Below, piece after piece: positions 1 to 9,227 of a stretch of DNA of 64,000 nucleotides. Source of the DNA: Akkermansia muciniphila (GTDB lineage: Bacteria; Verrucomicrobiota; Verrucomicrobiia; Verrucomicrobiales; Akkermansiaceae). Below the pieces are notes generated by a model. The model made no database searches, was not told the origin of the DNA, and worked only from the letters and a program-made list of their open reading frames with translations. Positions within the stretch are counted from its first letter, which is position 1. Each line of letters starts with the position of its first letter. The position numbers and the translations under genes were made by a program. The DNA lies in the NCBI RefSeq assembly GCF_040616545.1, contig NZ_CP156688.1, positions 2,170,001 to 2,234,000 of the forward strand, read 5' to 3'.

Positions 1-1364
1 TGTACCGGCTGACGTCATTCAACACGGAGGAATTCACCAGCCGCCTGCAATCGGACCTTTCCGCCGCGTGGGGGGGGAAGGTGGAAATCTCCGGCATGGC
101 GATGGACGGCCTTTCCATGAAGGCCTCCCGTATCAAGGTAGCCTTTCCGGAGGATTCCTGCCTGTCCTTCGTAATTCTGGAAGGCATCTCCGGGGAAATC
201 TCCGCCACCTCCCTGTTCATGGGGAAAATCAAGGGGGAGAGCATGAACGTGGCCAAGGCCGTGGTGGCCCTGCGTCCCGGATTCGCCAAATTTGCCGTGC
301 CGCAGACGGGCAGGGAGCTGCCTTTCGTCTTCCGGCGTTATACCGCTCCGCGCCTGGAAGTAGGTTATGCCCACCAGACGGAGGAATTCACCCTGGAACG
401 TAATGACGGGCCCTTTTTCCTGACGGCGGAGGCCTATATCCGCACGTCCGGAGCCGGCGCGGAACCGGAATACGTGCTGGACCTGTCACAGCAGAAACTG
501 AAAATCAAGGGCTGGCCGCTGATGAGCATGGATGCCGGTTCCCTTATTTTAAACGGAAACGGCATCAGGCAGCTTACCTTTTCCGGCTTTCTGGACAAGG
601 GGCGCTTGCTCAACAAGCCTGCGGAGGTGAGTACCTTCATGATTACGGGGAATTTCCCCCTTGGCATTGATTTCCGCCACCAGGCGTGGACCCTCACGGG
701 GAGGAATTTTGAACTCCATTCCCTGGTGGGGAACGATTTTTCCTCCTTCCTCAAGGTGCAGATGGGGGACCAGGAAGTGGATGAAAAGCATGAATTGAAG
801 GTAGACTTCGGCCTGCCCGTCATGGCGGAGCAAAAAAGGCCTTCCGTGAAGGGGTACAGCGGTTCCGTCGTCAAGGCGAACATGCTCAGGCTGCCCGTCT
901 TCCGCCTGCTGGCGGCCATGACTGCCCAGAACTCGGAAATAAAGCTTCCTTATTCCTCCCCCGTCTTTACGTCCGGCTCCTTCCTTCTGGAAAGCGACGG
1001 CACGGACCGCTCCGTTTCCCTGACGGAAATTTCCCTGTTTGAGCAGGGCTTCCTGGGAGTGACGGGCTTCGTGGCCAGCGACGGAACTGAACTGGCGGGA
1101 GAACTGGTCTTCAAAATTCCCTCCTACATGGTGAACGGAGTCCGCATCCCGTCCGGCGCCACGCAGGAAGGTCGTGACATCGTTCTTTCCGTAAAAATTT
1201 CCGGTTCCCCGTCATCCCCCCAGGACAGTTCCGGTCCCATGCTCCAGGAAGTGGAGCCGCGTGCGGAGCGTCCGGGAATGCAGGCCGCCCCCTCCCGCGG
1301 GATGGTCCATCCCGCCCCCTCAACACCTTCTCCGGCCCGGGTTACTGTGGACGGATTCATGTGA
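1..1364 (+). CDS. Hypothetical envelope-type protein, 5' end outside window
   Basis: The reading frame is open from the first bases of the window to the TGA at 1362-1364, so the start lies upstream. The visible ~453 residues are rich in alternating hydrophobic/polar stretches suggesting beta structure. The tail, about residues 410 to the end, is Pro/Ser/Arg-rich and low complexity. The repetitive beta pattern and the acyltransferase gene 15 nt downstream are compatible with an AsmA/TamB-like periplasmic protein, but I see no diagnostic motif and do not assign a function. It is probably cotranscribed with the next two genes, given the short spacing. Confidence 0.75.
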   Translation, partial: YRLTSFNTEEFTSRLQSDLSAAWGGKVEISGMAMDGLSMKASRIKVAFPEDSCLSFVILEGISGEISATSLFMGKIKGESMNVAKAVVALRPGFAKFAVPQTGRELPFVFRRYTAPRLEVGYAHQTEEFTLERNDGPFFLTAEAYIRTSGAGAEPEYVLDLSQQKLKIKGWPLMSMDAGSLILNGNGIRQLTFSGFLDKGRLLNKPAEVSTFMITGNFPLGIDFRHQAWTLTGRNFELHSLVGNDFSSFLKVQMGDQEVDEKHELKVDFGLPVMAEQKRPSVKGYSGSVVKANMLRLPVFRLLAAMTAQNSEIKLPYSSPVFTSGSFLLESDGTDRSVSLTEISLFEQGFLGVTGFVASDGTELAGELVFKIPSYMVNGVRIPSGATQEGRDIVLSVKISGSPSSPQDSSGPMLQEVEPRAERPGMQAAPSRGMVHPAPSTPSPARVTVDGFM

Positions 1365-1379
1365 TATTGCCGAGGATTC

Positions 1380-2108
1380 ATGTTCATACTCAAACCTACT
1401 GTTCGCAAAACATCCGAGAAGCGTTCCCGCTGGTGGACCAGGCTGGCCGGCTTCGGCCTGTGGTCCGTGCTCCAGCCTCTTTGCATGAGCCTTAATATCC
1501 GTTCCATCAAGGAGGAGCACGACGACGTCTACACGACGCCTTTTCTTGTGGCCCTCTGGCACAACCGCACGACCGTGCCGGGTTATGCCTGGTCCCTGGC
1601 CCAGAAGCCGCTCAAGATGTGCGTGCTGACCAGCGCCAGCAAGGACGGGGCCCTGGTGGAGTCCATTTGCAGGCACTTTGGCCTGGACTCCGTGCGCGGT
1701 TCTTCCGGACGGCGCGGCGCCCTGGCCTATATAGAGATGATGCGGAAGCTTCAGGAAGGCGACGTCTGTTTCTGCCTTACCCCGGACGGCCCCCAGGGCC
1801 CCATTTATGAGGTGCACCACGGCATCATTAAAATGGCCTCCCAGTCCGGCCTGCCCATCGTCCCCGTGTGCATAGAGTATGAAAGCTGCTGGCGGCTGAA
1901 CAAGGCCTGGGACCGTTACGCCATTCCCAAGCCGTGCTCCAACGTGAACATTTTATGGAAAAAGCGCCTGTTCATTCCTCCGGACGTAACGGAGGAGCAG
2001 GTGGCGGAGTATGCGAGCCTGCTGGCCGGGCTGATGCGGCAGGGGCTTCCGGATTTTCCACCACTTAAAGAATCATTATTATGCAAATCATCGACGGAAA
2101 ACAAGTAG
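1380..2108 (+). CDS. DUF374 / lysophospholipid acyltransferase-like protein
   Basis: A 242-residue protein of the DUF374 family in the LPLAT acyltransferase superfamily, likely acting at the inner membrane on a lipid or lipid A-type acceptor. The N-terminal motif ALWHNRT, around residue 59, takes the place of the usual H-x4-D acyltransferase motif. The motif TPDGPQGP near the middle is typical of DUF374 and is the strongest evidence. A GAGGA at 1372-1376 lies just upstream of the ATG. The 3' end overlaps the folD start by 28 nt, implying cotranscription. The exact acyl acceptor cannot be read from sequence. Confidence 0.8.
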   Translation: MFILKPTVRKTSEKRSRWWTRLAGFGLWSVLQPLCMSLNIRSIKEEHDDVYTTPFLVALWHNRTTVPGYAWSLAQKPLKMCVLTSASKDGALVESICRHFGLDSVRGSSGRRGALAYIEMMRKLQEGDVCFCLTPDGPQGPIYEVHHGIIKMASQSGLPIVPVCIEYESCWRLNKAWDRYAIPKPCSNVNILWKKRLFIPPDVTEEQVAEYASLLAGLMRQGLPDFPPLKESLLCKSSTENK

Positions 2109-2956
2109 CCTCCCAGGTGCTGGAAGAGGTTGGAAGGGATATTGAGCGGCTCAGGGAACAGGGAATCACTCCCGGTCTGGCCGTGGTGCTGGTGGGGGAA
2201 GACCCCGCCTCCCAGGTGTACGTTAATTCCAAGGTAAAGAAATGCGCGGAACTGGGAATGAATTCCCGGAAAATCGTTCTGCCTTCCGACGCCTCCCAGG
2301 AAGAACTGCTGCAGGTGGTCCGTGACTTGAATGCGGACCCGTCCATCCATGGCATCCTGGTGCAGAGCCCGCCTCCCCCCCATATTGACGAGGCGGCCGT
2401 GGTGCTGGAAATTGACCCTGCCAAGGACGTGGACGGCTTCCATCCGGAAAACGTCGCCAAGCTGGTGCTGGAGGATGAAACCGGGTTTGTGCCCTGCACC
2501 CCTCTGGGCTGCATCAGGCTGCTGCAGGCGGCGGGTATTGAAACAGCCGGGGCGAATGCCGTGGTCATTGGCCGCAGCATGATCGTAGGCAAGCCGATGG
2601 CCCATCTGCTGATGTCCAAGCAGGCGAACGCTACCGTGACTGTGGCCCATTCCCGTACGGAGAATCTGCCGGAGATCTGCCGCTCTGCGGACATCATCGT
2701 GGCGGCCATTGGCAGGCCCGCTTTTGTAACGGCTGATTTTGTGAAGGACGGCGCCGTGGTGGTGGACGTGGGCATCAACCGCGTGGAAGACGCCGCTGCC
2801 AAGCGCGGCTACCGGATTGTGGGGGACGTGGCCTATGATGAAGTGGCTCCCAAATGCCGGGCCATCACTCCCGTGCCCGGCGGCGTGGGACCGATGACCA
2901 TCGCCATGCTGATGGCCAATACGGTCAAGGCCTGCCGCCAGCAGACAGGCGCCTGA
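2081..2956 (+). CDS. folD: Bifunctional methylenetetrahydrofolate dehydrogenase/methenyl-THF cyclohydrolase
   Basis: A 291-residue protein covering the whole FolD family length. FolD interconverts methylene-, methenyl- and formyl-tetrahydrofolate in the cytosol with NADP. Visible hallmarks are the substrate-binding YVNSKVKKC segment with its catalytic lysine near residue 52, the PPPPH loop, the DVDGF motif with the conserved Asp near residue 120, the Rossmann segment [14 protein letters not shown], and the C-terminal signature [10 protein letters not shown]. The start sits inside the end of the DUF374 gene and lacks a clear Shine-Dalgarno site, so translation is probably coupled. Confidence 0.97.
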   Translation: MQIIDGKQVASQVLEEVGRDIERLREQGITPGLAVVLVGEDPASQVYVNSKVKKCAELGMNSRKIVLPSDASQEELLQVVRDLNADPSIHGILVQSPPPPHIDEAAVVLEIDPAKDVDGFHPENVAKLVLEDETGFVPCTPLGCIRLLQAAGIETAGANAVVIGRSMIVGKPMAHLLMSKQANATVTVAHSRTENLPEICRSADIIVAAIGRPAFVTADFVKDGAVVVDVGINRVEDAAAKRGYRIVGDVAYDEVAPKCRAITPVPGGVGPMTIAMLMANTVKACRQQTGA

Positions 2957-3023
2957 GGAAGCGCAGGTGACGTCCGTTTTTCTTGTCAAAAGCAGGAAAA
3001 TAGGGCAGTATCCACTTACCATT

Positions 3024-3806
3024 ATGTCAAGTAAATTACTCGAAGGCAAAGTTGGTGTCGTAGTCGGCGTGGCGAACAAGCGCAGTATCGCGTTCGCAAT
3101 TGCCAAGGCATGGCATGAAGCGGGCGCAAAGCTCATCTTCAATTACCAGGGTGAACGCCTCAAGGACGGCGTGCTCAAGCTGGTCCATGAAAACTTCGGC
3201 GAGGATGCCCCCGTCTACGATCTGGATGTCAGCGATGATGAATCCATCAATGCATTCTTTGAAAATGTCCGGAAGCATACGGACAAGGTAGACTGCATGC
3301 TGCATTCCGTGGCTTTTGCCCCGAAGGAAGCCCTGGGCGGCAGTTTCCTGGAAACGGGACGCGACGCGTTCAAGATTTCCCTGGATATTTCCGCCTACTC
3401 CCTGGTGGCCCTTTCCCGCGCCGTGGAGCCCATGATGTCCGACAACGGCAGTATTCTGGCGATGTCCTACCTGGGTTCAGAAAAGGTGGTGCCGAATTAC
3501 AACCTGATGGGCGTGTCCAAGGCCGCTCTGGAAGCCTGCACCCGTTATCTGGCGTACGACCTGGGCCGCGCCCGCGGCATCCGCGTCAACTGCATCAGCG
3601 CCGGCCCCATGCAGACGCTTGCGGCGCGCGGCGTGTCCGGTTTCAGCACCATGTTCAAGGTGTATGAGGAACACGCCCCCCTGGGCCGTTCCTGCACGGG
3701 CGAGGAACTGGGCGCCACCGGCGTGTTCCTGGCCAGCGATGGCTCCGCCGCAATCACCGGACAGGTGATTTACGTGGACGGCGGCTATCAGATCATGGGC
3801 ATGTAA
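3024..3806 (+). CDS. fabI: Enoyl-[acyl-carrier-protein] reductase (NADH), FabI type
   Basis: A 260-residue short-chain dehydrogenase/reductase catalysing the last reduction of each fatty-acid elongation cycle. The N-terminal nucleotide-binding segment reads VVVGVANKRSIAF, as in FabI. The catalytic pair is Tyr159 and Lys166 with six residues between, the FabI Y-x6-K spacing rather than the classical SDR Y-x3-K. I chose the ATG at 3024, giving MSSKLLEGKVG, because it yields the usual FabI length of about 262. The frame is open upstream to an in-frame codon at 2967, but that adds a non-conserved extension. A terminator follows at 3841. Confidence 0.96.
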   Translation: MSSKLLEGKVGVVVGVANKRSIAFAIAKAWHEAGAKLIFNYQGERLKDGVLKLVHENFGEDAPVYDLDVSDDESINAFFENVRKHTDKVDCMLHSVAFAPKEALGGSFLETGRDAFKISLDISAYSLVALSRAVEPMMSDNGSILAMSYLGSEKVVPNYNLMGVSKAALEACTRYLAYDLGRARGIRVNCISAGPMQTLAARGVSGFSTMFKVYEEHAPLGRSCTGEELGATGVFLASDGSAAITGQVIYVDGGYQIMGM

Positions 3807-3840
3807 CGTTTTCCTTGCGGAAGATTCCTCCTTCCTTTCA

Positions 3841-3869
3841 GGCCGTACCGCTTGCGGTACGGCCTTTTT
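3841..3869 (+). terminator. Rho-independent terminator after fabI
   Basis: Perfect 10-bp stem GGCCGTACCG / CGGTACGGCC with a CTTG loop, followed by five T. It closes the folD-fabI transcript. Confidence 0.9.
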
Positions 3870-3957
3870 GCGCCGCCTCCGCCGGTATGACAGGGATGCC
3901 CTGTTTCCCCTGTCAAAAAATCTTGCCTTGCGGGGTTTCATTTTTATAAATAAAAAA

Positions 3958-4410
3958 ATGACAGCCTCCCATCGTTATCTGTTTAACGGAGAAACGTGCG
4001 GCAGCTTGGATGAAATGTTCCTCCGGTACGGGGACGCTTCTCATAACGCCCATATTTCCCTTGATGGCAGGAATGGAATGCACATACAGTCCGTTCCCGT
4101 GGGCAACGGGTTGTATTATTGCGAAGTGGGGGATTCCACCCATGGGTTTGTGTGCCCGCATGAAATGATGGTTGAGGAATTAAAGGAGCAGTTCCGCCGT
4201 TTTGATTCGGGGGAGGATTTTTCCTTTGTAGCGGAAGAATGGAATATATATCAACCCTCTCTGTCTCCTTTGCCGGCCATCATCAAATGGATTGCCGTGG
4301 CGGGGCTGATGGATATTGCCATTATCCTGGCCTTTACCGGGTTTCCGGCAAGTCAGATGGACCGCCTTTCCTGCATGCTGAATACGTTTGCCAACTTTTT
4401 ACTGAGTTGA
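3958..4410 (+). CDS. Hypothetical protein with C-terminal membrane segment
   Basis: A 150-residue protein I do not recognise. The start MTASHRYLFNGE at 3958 follows an A/T-rich leader. An in-frame upstream start at 3868 exists but would overlap the fabI terminator. The region of residues 10-85 looks soluble and mixed alpha/beta. Residues ~105-125 (IKWIAVAGLMDIAIILAF) form one hydrophobic helix, so the protein is probably anchored in the inner membrane with its N-terminus cytoplasmic. It ends 36 nt before the convergent diacylglycerol-kinase-like gene. Possibly a small GYF-2-like or other sensor domain, but I cannot support a family. Confidence 0.6.
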   Translation: MTASHRYLFNGETCGSLDEMFLRYGDASHNAHISLDGRNGMHIQSVPVGNGLYYCEVGDSTHGFVCPHEMMVEELKEQFRRFDSGEDFSFVAEEWNIYQPSLSPLPAIIKWIAVAGLMDIAIILAFTGFPASQMDRLSCMLNTFANFLLS

Positions 4411-4446
4411 AGCGGCACAGGAAATGGCCGCCTGAATGGGGCCGTT

Positions 4447-5304
4447 TCAAGGGACGAGGACCTTCAGCGTGCCGTGCCGCGTGATCCGGACCGGCGCGTT
4501 TCCCGCGTAATCCCCGTCCAGTTCACAGGCGGCCTGCCCGGCGGAGGTGACGGTTCCCCCGGTCATCTGGATGTATTCAAAGCGGCCGTGCCTCCGGGAA
4601 TGGAAGCCGCCATGGACAGCGGCCATCAGGCATTCCCCGATGATGGAGGGAATGGAGTGCTGGAATACCACTGCATCCAGAAGTCCGTCATCATTGCCTG
4701 CTTCCGCAAAGAAATTCAGCGGCCCGCCATACCTGCGCCCGTTGCCGAAGAGGATGGCGCCGCCTTCCAGCACCCGCCCGTCATCCGTGGCCAGCGTCAG
4801 GCGCGGCTGCCGTTCCGTACAGACCCTGGCTCCGGCAATCACGTAGGCGAAGGCCTTCCATTTTTTCTTCATCTCCCAGGTGGTCAGTTCCACGGCCCGG
4901 GCGTCCGCGCCGATGCCCGCCATCTGGAGAAAAGGGCGTCCGTTGAAGGCAAACAGGTCCACCTCCCTGGAACGCCCCGTGTTCAGAACGTGCAGGGCGT
5001 GGTCAAAATCCTGCCGTACTCCTATTTCCCGGGAAAAGACGTTCATGGTTCCCGCAGGGAAGGGGGCCAGCGCCGTCCCCGTATTGCAGAGGGCTTCCGC
5101 GGCCGCTCCCAGCGTACCATCCCCTCCCGCCACGGCTACGACGGTGGCCCCGGAAGCCGCCCGGGCAGCCAGATGGTGCAGCATGTCCGCACGGCTCTCC
5201 GGTTCAATGACGTCAAAAAGGTCCCGGCGCCTGTCCAGCCAGCGGCGGAAGCGGTCCGCCCTGGCGCTGCGCGCCGTATTATTGAAAAAAAGGGGAATCC
5301 TCAT
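4447..5304 (-). CDS. Diacylglycerol kinase-family lipid kinase (YegS/DgkB-like)
   Basis: A 285-residue protein with the DAGK catalytic domain: the N-terminal FFNNTARS stretch, the nucleotide-binding signature AVAGGDGTLGAAAEAL around residues 58-72, and the APFPAGTMNVFSREIG segment. The C-terminal half has the beta-rich fold with a FFAEAGNDDGLLDAVVFQ pattern typical of YegS/BmrU proteins. It likely phosphorylates diacylglycerol or another lipid with ATP at the cytoplasmic membrane. Its ATG overlaps the stop of the upstream transglutaminase-like gene by 4 nt, so it is the last gene of a three-gene minus-strand operon. Confidence 0.9.
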   Translation of the reverse strand: MRIPLFFNNTARSARADRFRRWLDRRRDLFDVIEPESRADMLHHLAARAASGATVVAVAGGDGTLGAAAEALCNTGTALAPFPAGTMNVFSREIGVRQDFDHALHVLNTGRSREVDLFAFNGRPFLQMAGIGADARAVELTTWEMKKKWKAFAYVIAGARVCTERQPRLTLATDDGRVLEGGAILFGNGRRYGGPLNFFAEAGNDDGLLDAVVFQHSIPSIIGECLMAAVHGGFHSRRHGRFEYIQMTGGTVTSAGQAACELDGDYAGNAPVRITRHGTLKVLVP

Positions 5305-6440
5305 CGGGCGTTTACGGAGAAATTCAAAATCTGCACCGGAGCTTCCGTATGGGCCACGGGTTCATGGCGTACCGTCCCGTCCGGCATCATGAATTCCAGA
5401 AAGCCCCGGGAGACGTTATCCGGCAGGCGTATCTCCAGGAATTTCCTCATATCGTCGGACGGTCCTGGGGTGGTGCCCTCCGCCAGGATTTTCCCTTCTT
5501 CCGACTTGAGGACCACGCGCAGGGGCAGGCGGCGTTTTTTTGGGCCGTTTTCCTCCCTGATGTCCAGCATCAGCTTGCTGCCCGGCACATATTCCGGCTG
5601 AGCCGCCACCCAGTCTGACGCCAGTTTCATATAGCGGTCCGTGATCCGGACGGCGGGAACGGTCCGGCTTTCCGGGGGAAAGGTCAGGGCGCGCCGTTTT
5701 TCGTCGTAACGGGCTTCCCAGACCAGGGGGAAAAACTCGCCGGAAGGCTCTTTTTTCCAGGACGTGGCGTAAATGGCGTTTTCCGGCTTGCGGGGGTCCA
5801 GCATGCTGATGGCGGACATCACCCACGGGGTGTTGAAATCCTTTTCATTATATTCCAGCATCTGCCATTCCCCGTCACACCAGGCTTCCACCCAGTTGTG
5901 GTTGCCGCGCACGTGGTTCCAGGTAAGGACTCCGGCCATGCGGGCCGGAATGCCTACGGAACGGAGCGCGCAGACGAGCAGGATGCTCTGGCCCGTACAG
6001 GAGACCTTGCCGGATTCCAGGGACTCCTTCACGCCCTGGTGGGGAACCCTTCTTTCCGTGGAGTAGCGGACATTCAGGGTTTTCTGGATGCTGGAGGCGA
6101 TGGTGAGGGCGGCTTCCCGCCCCGTTTTGCACGCGGAAACCAGCGGGGCGAACAGGTTGTGGAACTGCTCCCTCCATTCGTCCCGCGGTTCATTGACCAC
6201 GGCATACGGGAGCACGTCGTTCTCATAAAGCTCCCACGGCACCTTGCCCGCCCAGGGAAACTGGGCGCGGACCGCCAGCGCCAGCCGTACTTCCCGGTCC
6301 AGACGCTCTTCCGTGATGGTTTCCCTGTCCTGCGCGGGCATGTAGGCGCGCAAAAAATCCACGCCGTCCGGGATGGCGTCATGGGCGGCGCAGAGGGCGG
6401 CGGTCAGTCCCAGGAGAAGGGCAGAAGGCAGCAGGTTCAT
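5301..6440 (-). CDS. Secreted transglutaminase-like (cysteine protease fold) protein
   Basis: About 379 residues beginning MNLLPSALLLGL, a clear signal peptide ending near CAAHD, so it probably acts outside the cytoplasm. The core carries the transglutaminase-like triad: Cys148 in KVSCTGQS, His181 in GNHNWVEAW and an acidic residue in the EYNEKDF segment shortly after. A second Met at 6452 would add four residues and abut the Dus stop; I prefer 6440 because it gives the cleaner signal peptide. The C-terminal ~130 residues look like a beta-sandwich. The substrate is unknown. It overlaps the following lipid-kinase gene by 4 nt. Confidence 0.8.
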   Translation of the reverse strand: MNLLPSALLLGLTAALCAAHDAIPDGVDFLRAYMPAQDRETITEERLDREVRLALAVRAQFPWAGKVPWELYENDVLPYAVVNEPRDEWREQFHNLFAPLVSACKTGREAALTIASSIQKTLNVRYSTERRVPHQGVKESLESGKVSCTGQSILLVCALRSVGIPARMAGVLTWNHVRGNHNWVEAWCDGEWQMLEYNEKDFNTPWVMSAISMLDPRKPENAIYATSWKKEPSGEFFPLVWEARYDEKRRALTFPPESRTVPAVRITDRYMKLASDWVAAQPEYVPGSKLMLDIREENGPKKRRLPLRVVLKSEEGKILAEGTTPGPSDDMRKFLEIRLPDNVSRGFLEFMMPDGTVRHEPVAHTEAPVQILNFSVNAR

Positions 6441-6452
6441 GAACACTGGCAT

Positions 6453-7511
6453 TCATACCCGAATTCCGGGCGGTAGACAAGCTTCCTCTTGCGCAAGCAG
6501 GGTATGGAAATGGGCAAACAGGTGCGTGTCCTCCGGCGGCGTAGGCGCGAAGGGCGTGTCGTTGTCCAGAATATCCTCGCAAAGACGCATGAAATCATGG
6601 GAAGTTTTAGCCCTCTTCATGTGGTGGTCAAAGGAATCCGGAAGTCCCCGCGCCGTGTAAACCAGGTATTTTTTCATGCGGTGGATGTGTTTCTCCTCCA
6701 CATAATGTTCCTGCATTTCCAGCGTGCGTTCATAAAGGCGGTGGATGTAGTGCAGCACGTCCCGGAAGGTGGGGGAGACCCTGGGAGCGCCCCGGAAGCG
6801 GGCGTGAAGCTGGGAGAATATCCAGGGATTGCGCAGAGCCGCGCGGCCGATCATCAGGCCCGCGGGCTGCGCCAGCCGCACCCAGGCGTCCGCCGTGGCG
6901 GCATCCACAATGTTGCCGTTGGCGATTACGGGGCAGTCCAGGACTTCCACGGCCCATTTCACCCATTCCGGATGGACGGGGGAGCGGTAGCCTTCCCGCA
7001 CGGTGCGGGCGTGGATGCACACCCGGTCCGGAGAATGCGCGGCAATCACGGGAAGGATGCGTTCAAACTCATCCGGAGTCTCGTATCCCAGGCGGCATTT
7101 AACGGTGAAGGCTCCTGCGGGCAGGGCGTCCCGGAGGGCTCCCAGGGCCGCGTCCATATCCTTCAGGGAGCGCAGCATGCCTCCCCCCGCGTTCCTTCTG
7201 CACACCAGGGGGGCCGGGCAGCCCATGTTCAGGTCTACTCCGGCGCAGGCGTGTTTCATCAGGTTCAGCGCGTCCCTGGCCAGGTACTCCGGCTCATGGC
7301 CTACGAGCTGCCCGTAAATGGGGCGTTCCGTGGGATTTTCATCAATGGAGCGCAGGATGTATGGCGACATCTTTTTATGGTGGGCCACCGTTCTGAAATA
7401 CTCCGTGATGAAGTAATCCGGTAGGGAATTCAAGTCCTTCAACGTCTTGAGGAAAGCCAGATCCGTCACATCTTTCATGGGGGCCAGCGCCAGCAGCATG
7501 GGCCTGTGCAT
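6453..7511 (-). CDS. tRNA-dihydrouridine synthase (Dus family)
   Basis: A flavoprotein reducing uridine in tRNA D-loops. The N-terminal LALAPMKDVTDLAF matches the FMN-binding start of the TIM barrel. The signature DLNMGCPAPLVCRRNAGGGM holds the conserved Asn-x-Gly-Cys-Pro. The C-terminal part has VIANGNIVD and LMIGRAALRNPWIF, typical phosphate-binding barrel elements. I chose MHRPMLL at 7511 (352 residues), because the longer start at 7583 would overlap the ispH start and leave no promoter space between these divergent genes. The paralogue class (A, B or C) is not resolved. It leads the operon with the transglutaminase-like and lipid-kinase genes. Confidence 0.92.
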   Translation of the reverse strand: MHRPMLLALAPMKDVTDLAFLKTLKDLNSLPDYFITEYFRTVAHHKKMSPYILRSIDENPTERPIYGQLVGHEPEYLARDALNLMKHACAGVDLNMGCPAPLVCRRNAGGGMLRSLKDMDAALGALRDALPAGAFTVKCRLGYETPDEFERILPVIAAHSPDRVCIHARTVREGYRSPVHPEWVKWAVEVLDCPVIANGNIVDAATADAWVRLAQPAGLMIGRAALRNPWIFSQLHARFRGAPRVSPTFRDVLHYIHRLYERTLEMQEHYVEEKHIHRMKKYLVYTARGLPDSFDHHMKRAKTSHDFMRLCEDILDNDTPFAPTPPEDTHLFAHFHTLLAQEEACLPPGIRV

Positions 7512-7553
7512 ACCGTGAAAAGCCCCGGATGGCAAGCTGTGATTGTCTTGACG

Positions 7554-7561
7554 AAAGGAGG
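7554..7561 (+). promoter_or_regulatory. Strong Shine-Dalgarno site fixing the ispH GTG start
   Basis: AAAGGAGG lies 5 nt before the GTG at 7567 and 20 nt before the next in-frame ATG at 7582, so spacing favours GTG. Such a strong site is rare in this window, where most starts have A-rich leaders. Confidence 0.75.
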
Positions 7562-7566
7562 AAAGT

Positions 7567-8781
7567 GTGGAAGCTGTGGGCATGAATCAGGACTCAACCC
7601 GCAAAGCCAGAGTGAATGTGAGACGAGCCGAGGTAATGGAACAGGTGGAGAAGGAAATCCAGCAGCACTACCAGAGTGAATTGATTTCCCACATCCGGTC
7701 TGCGGGCAACGTATACAACCTGGGCCATACGGAATTCTTCCTGGCCCGGGAGTTCGGGTTCTGCAACGGCGTGCGCCGCGCCATTGACATTGCGTACGCG
7801 GCGCGCAGGGTGTTCCCCGACCGGAATATCTACCTGATCGGGGACATCATCCACAATCCGGAAGTGAACCGCCAGCTGGAGGAGATGGGCATTCAAAAAC
7901 TTCCCTGGAAACAGCTTGATTCCTCCTATGACCGGATTGCCGCGGATGACGTGGTGATTATTCCGGCCTTCGGCGTTCCCACCTCCTTCATGGAAGCGCT
8001 GGAAGAAAAGGGCGTGCAGATCGTGGACACCACCTGCGGGGACGTGATGAAGGTCTGGAAAAGAGTGAAGAATTACGCCGCCATGGGGATTACCTCCATC
8101 ATCCACGGCAAGGCCACCCATGAGGAAACCAGCGCCACGGCCTCCCGAGCCCTGGGAGAAAAGGGAAAGGGGAAATACCTGGTGGTCTATGACCTGGAGG
8201 ACGCCCGCATCCTGTGCGACTACATTCTGGGCCGCGGAGACCGCGAGGCGTTCCTGAAACGGTTTGAAGGGTGCTATTCCCCCGGCTTTGATCCGGACCG
8301 GGACCTGGAGGAAGTGGGCATCGCCAACCAGACCACCATGCTGAAGACGGAGACGCAGACGCTCCAGAAGATGGTGAAGGACGCCGTCGTCCAGCGGGAC
8401 GGGGACGATGATAATTTTTACGTGTTCGACACGATCTGCGGCGCCACCCAGGACCGTCAGGACGCCCTGTACGAGCTGCTGAAGAATCCGCTGGACGTGA
8501 TGTTCGTGGTGGGCGGCTACAACAGTTCCAACACCACGCACCTGGTGGATATTGCCAGGGAGCATGTGCCCACGTATTTCATTGAATCCGCGGAGTGCAT
8601 CAAGTCCATCCAGTACGTGGACGCGTTTGACACGAAGACGCGGGAAGTGCGCCGCATGACCACGGAGCCGGTTGTGCAGAATCTGGGCAAATCCCTGAAG
8701 GTGGGGATAACGGCGGGGGCCTCCTGCCCGGCCAATCTGATTGAGGCCACTATCCTGCGCATTGCGGACCTGCGCAAGTAG
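7567..8781 (+). CDS. ispH: 4-hydroxy-3-methylbut-2-enyl diphosphate reductase
   Basis: The last enzyme of the MEP isoprenoid pathway, an iron-sulfur protein giving IPP and DMAPP. The three cluster ligands are visible as Cys66 in FGFCNGVRRAID, Cys157 in DTTCGDVMK and Cys291 in DTICGATQDRQ. The segment ASCPANLIEATI closes the protein. At 404 residues it is longer than the ~316-residue E. coli form, because it has an N-terminal extension of about 50 residues and internal insertions, as in the long IspH forms of cyanobacteria and plastids. The GTG start is chosen from the Shine-Dalgarno spacing. Divergent from the Dus operon. Confidence 0.96.
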   Translation: MEAVGMNQDSTRKARVNVRRAEVMEQVEKEIQQHYQSELISHIRSAGNVYNLGHTEFFLAREFGFCNGVRRAIDIAYAARRVFPDRNIYLIGDIIHNPEVNRQLEEMGIQKLPWKQLDSSYDRIAADDVVIIPAFGVPTSFMEALEEKGVQIVDTTCGDVMKVWKRVKNYAAMGITSIIHGKATHEETSATASRALGEKGKGKYLVVYDLEDARILCDYILGRGDREAFLKRFEGCYSPGFDPDRDLEEVGIANQTTMLKTETQTLQKMVKDAVVQRDGDDDNFYVFDTICGATQDRQDALYELLKNPLDVMFVVGGYNSSNTTHLVDIAREHVPTYFIESAECIKSIQYVDAFDTKTREVRRMTTEPVVQNLGKSLKVGITAGASCPANLIEATILRIADLRK

Positions 8782-8828
8782 CGGGGAACCATGCCGCCCG
8801 GTGAAGGCGGAAAGAGGGAACGCGCGTT

Positions 8829-8860
8829 GCCTCCGTAAAAGCGGAGGCCGCTTTTATCAT
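8829..8860 (+). terminator. Possible weak terminator after ispH
   Basis: Seven-bp stem GCCTCCG / CGGAGGC with a 6-nt loop, followed by CGCTTTTATC. The short interrupted T-tract makes this uncertain. Confidence 0.4.
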
Positions 8861-8927
8861 TAAAACGGTCCGGCGGGCAGGATGGCGTAACAAGAAGCCC
8901 GCCGGGGAGCGGCGGGAACAGGGCGCC

Positions 8928-9149
8928 TTACTTTTCCAGGTCTTCCGGAGTGACGGAACGCTGTTCCCGGGAAGCGAGAAGCACGGCCTGTTCCACCACG
9001 TATTCCGCGTTGGCGTCAAAACGGTAGGCGTTGCAGTTGGGGCACACCGCGGTGGTCAGGGACACGATGGAGCCGCAGGCTTCACAAACCTTGAAGTCCC
9101 CGGGGCGGTCAATGATCAGTTTGGCTTTATCCAGGCGGGATTGCTGCAT
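8928..9149 (-). CDS. Small zinc-ribbon protein
   Basis: A 73-residue protein with two CxxC pairs, CEAC and CPNC, 14 residues apart, forming a probable zinc ribbon. Flanking segments are charged. The C-terminal half (ANAEYVVEQAVLLASRE) is predicted helical. It lies just downstream of rpsT on the same strand, but the rpsT terminator separates them, so it may depend on read-through or its own promoter. Function unknown. Small zinc ribbons of this type are often nucleic-acid or ribosome associated, which is inference only. Confidence 0.75.
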   Translation of the reverse strand: MQQSRLDKAKLIIDRPGDFKVCEACGSIVSLTTAVCPNCNAYRFDANAEYVVEQAVLLASREQRSVTPEDLEK

Positions 9150-9160
9150 GGGAGGGGAAA

Positions 9161-9195
9161 ATAAAACAAGCCGCTCAGCAGAACAGAGCGGCTTG
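9161..9195 (-). terminator. Rho-independent terminator after rpsT
   Basis: Perfect 10-bp inverted repeat CAAGCCGCTC / GAGCGGCTTG (9167-9176 and 9186-9195) with a 9-nt loop. Read on the minus strand it runs directly into TTTTAT. Confidence 0.9.
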
Positions 9196-9227
9196 CCATA
9201 AGATCGTCAGAAAACCGAAGTGAAAAC